From positions 1-35,337 of the forward strand of contig CAMDKO010000018.1 of assembly GCA_945901155.1 (NCBI GenBank): a DNA stretch of 35,337 bases, given 5' to 3'. A model generated the notes under the pieces. That model saw nothing but the letters and a program-made list of their open reading frames with translations, was not told where the DNA came from and did not search any database. The position numbers and the translations under genes are program-made. Positions 34,086 to 35,337 of the stretch are shown here, piece after piece (positions within the stretch are counted from its first letter, which is position 1; the number at the start of each line of letters is the position of its first letter). The DNA is from Pedobacter schmidteae (GTDB lineage Bacteria > Bacteroidota > Bacteroidia > Sphingobacteriales > Sphingobacteriaceae).

Positions 34086-34268
34086 TTATTTTTGGTTTCT
34101 TCTTAAATTTAAATAAATTAATAATCCAATCATTGTTGGTGGCCATAAACCTATAAACATAGCCCTATCATGATCTTTAAGCACAACATAATAATATTCA
34201 GATAAAAAAATAATTGCGATGGTAGCAATTACAATAGCCATTTCTATAAAACTATTTTTTTTAAACAT
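34086..34268 (-). CDS. Small two-span membrane protein (60 aa)
   Basis: 60 residues: basic start (MFKKNSF), a first hydrophobic segment (MAIVIATIAIIFLSEYYYVV), a charged loop (LKDHDRAMF), and a second segment starting IGLWPPTMIGLLIYLNL with a conserved-looking W-P-P before a basic end (RRNQK). This hairpin-like topology with both ends cytoplasmic fits a real small membrane protein. It is first of a two-gene unit with the 42-residue protein. Upstream, 34269-34330 is almost pure A/T with overlapping ATTAAAT-like units and probably holds the promoter. Function unknown. Confidence 0.6.
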   Translation of the reverse strand: MFKKNSFIEMAIVIATIAIIFLSEYYYVVLKDHDRAMFIGLWPPTMIGLLIYLNLRRNQK

Positions 34269-34449
34269 TTTATTTTTTTTTTAAATTTAATATTAAATAT
34301 TAAATTTTAAAATTTTTGAATCTAATATTTTTCAGCAAATAATTAAAAACATGCTGAATATGATTTTGCATTATTGGATTAGTAATTGAGGAGCACTTTC
34401 AGAACACAAATATTTAATCAAAACTATACTTAATTACTTGTACTTATTT

Positions 34450-35337
34450 CTATTCTTTATCATCGCTCTTAATAGCTAGCTCATTATCTACTTTTTTATT
34501 TCTTATTCGAAGTTTCGGGAATCGTATCGTATTTTTAATAAGGTTTTCATCCCCCAATAATATCCCCCAGGGTTTAAAAGTTTTTGAACGGTCGAATATT
34601 ATTTTTAAAACAGCCACCATAGGCAATGCAAGGAACATTCCCGAGATTCCTGCCAGACTTCCACAAATAAATACCCCAAGTATTGCAGCAAAGGCGTTGA
34701 TCCTAACTTTGGAGCCTACAATTCTAGGCATTAAAATATTATTGTCAACAAACTGAACAATACCAATTACTCCTAATACTGTAAAAATGGGCAATAATTC
34801 TTTTGAGGAAGTTAAGGTTAACATCACACCGAGCAAATTGCCTATTAAAGCTCCAACATAAGGTATCAGGTTTAAAAGAGCAAAGATCACACCTATCAGA
34901 AGGGCATGTTTAATGCCAAAAAGTAATAAAATTCCACCAAGTAAAACAGTTATATATGCTATCTGAATTAACAACCCAATCAGATAATTCTTGATAATTA
35001 CTTCAATTTCTTTCATTACCTCCTGTACTTTTCTATGTTGATCGGGTTCAAACCAAACAAACACAAATCGCAATAAAAGATTCTTGTAGGATAAAAATAA
35101 ATAAATATAGATCGGTACTAATCCTATAAAGATGAAAGCAGACGTGATGGATCCGGCTGCTCCTCCAATTATATTGCCTGCGTTAATAAGCAGTTTATTA
35201 CTCTGTTCATTTAAAAATTTGATCTGTTCCTGAGTAGAAAAATCGGTTTTAACATTTATCCAATCACTTAAATTGTTCAAATGGTAATTAATATTTTTCT
35301 GAATCTGTGGAAAATCATTAGCCAGAATACTTATTTG
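34450..35337 (-). CDS. AI-2E family transporter (5' part beyond the window)
   Basis: The minus-strand frame is open to the right edge (19 further codons, reading QISILANDFPQ before the NYHLNNLSDW stretch), so the true start lies outside. The visible ~295 residues contain a polar segment, then at least five hydrophobic helices: SAFIFIGLVPIYIYLFLSY, YLIGLLIQIAYITVLLGGIL, ALLIGVIFALLNLIPYVGAL (the family-typical N-x-IPY-G), FTVLGVIGIVQFVDNNILMP and FAAILGVFICGSLAGISGMF. A basic cytoplasmic tail follows. This is the AI-2E/YhhQ-PerM permease superfamily (usual length ~350). Members export signals, ions or small molecules; the name does not prove AI-2 transport. Upstream of the small-protein genes, but separated from them by 181 bp. 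Confidence 0.88.
   Translation of the reverse strand, partial: QISILANDFPQIQKNINYHLNNLSDWINVKTDFSTQEQIKFLNEQSNKLLINAGNIIGGAAGSITSAFIFIGLVPIYIYLFLSYKNLLLRFVFVWFEPDQHRKVQEVMKEIEVIIKNYLIGLLIQIAYITVLLGGILLLFGIKHALLIGVIFALLNLIPYVGALIGNLLGVMLTLTSSKELLPIFTVLGVIGIVQFVDNNILMPRIVGSKVRINAFAAILGVFICGSLAGISGMFLALPMVAVLKIIFDRSKTFKPWGILLGDENLIKNTIRFPKLRIRNKKVDNELAIKSDDKE

Noticed and set aside
34269-34330. A/T-only tract considered as an origin or AT-rich repeat array
   Set aside because: No DnaA-box-like TTATCCACA, no regular unit; ordinary AT-rich promoter region fits better.

Overview
The window is about 36% GC and reads as chromosomal core DNA of a member of the Bacteroidota, most likely order Sphingobacteriales and close to Pedobacter-like Sphingobacteriaceae. 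Supporting signs are DUF4905, DUF4296 and TIGR02757 proteins, an archaeal/eukaryotic-type (type 3) prolyl-tRNA synthetase, a second RecQ without HRDC, FadL/OmpP1-type porins, near absence of Shine-Dalgarno sequences, and several matches to the Bacteroidota -7 element TAnnTTTG. I see no tRNA, rRNA, CRISPR array, insertion sequence, integrase or phage gene. The gene order looks vertically inherited. No gap between genes exceeds 300 bp; the longest are 5255-5510 and 10992-11252.

Layout. 1-3240 (-): a secreted TolB-propeller/amidohydrolase fusion. 3353-7582 (+): RecQ, an Atg22/UMF1-type MFS transporter and an orphan LutA-like Fe-S protein. 7758-10991 (+): the classical thrS-infC-rpmI-rplT translation cluster, with a TTG start on infC and an odd duplicated thrS leader, ending in a strong terminator. 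11253-12449 (-): sucC with its own palindromic terminator. 12589-15977 (+): a compact cassette of LolD-like ATPase, a stand-alone pre-ATP-grasp-like domain and a HAD-like protein with a broken active site, followed by an S41 lipoprotein protease. 16149-16784 (+): 1-Cys peroxiredoxin. 16951-20619 (-): yggS, GNAT, aspartate kinase and a THUMP-like methyltransferase, read right to left. 20724-25130 (+): DUF4296 lipoprotein, mutS2 and the two subunits of a 3-oxoacid CoA-transferase. 25135-29985 (-): Tyr/Gly-rich lipoprotein, FadL-like porin, DUF4905, LysM/RlpA-like protein and uridine kinase. 30145-33871 (+): proS, a Cys/Met-metabolism PLP enzyme and TIGR02757. 33956-34268 (-): two tiny membrane proteins. 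34450 to the right edge (-): an AI-2E family transporter cut by the window.

How the genes fit together. Most are housekeeping: translation (thrS, infC, rpmI, rplT, proS), DNA maintenance (recQ, mutS2), central metabolism (sucC, CoA-transferase, udk, aspartate kinase, Cys/Met enzyme), redox defence and envelope biogenesis (LolD-like ATPase, LysM/RlpA-like protein, FadL-like porin with lipoprotein). SucC and the CoA-transferase both handle succinyl-CoA but lie far apart here. The best lead for something undescribed is the LolD-like / pre-ATP-grasp / degenerate HAD cassette at 12589-14342: two apparently non-catalytic remnants of enzyme folds kept intact beside an ABC ATPase. Second is the thrS leader, which carries two tiny ORFs and a duplicated copy of the thrS initiation region. 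I did not find a convincing new defence or mobile system.
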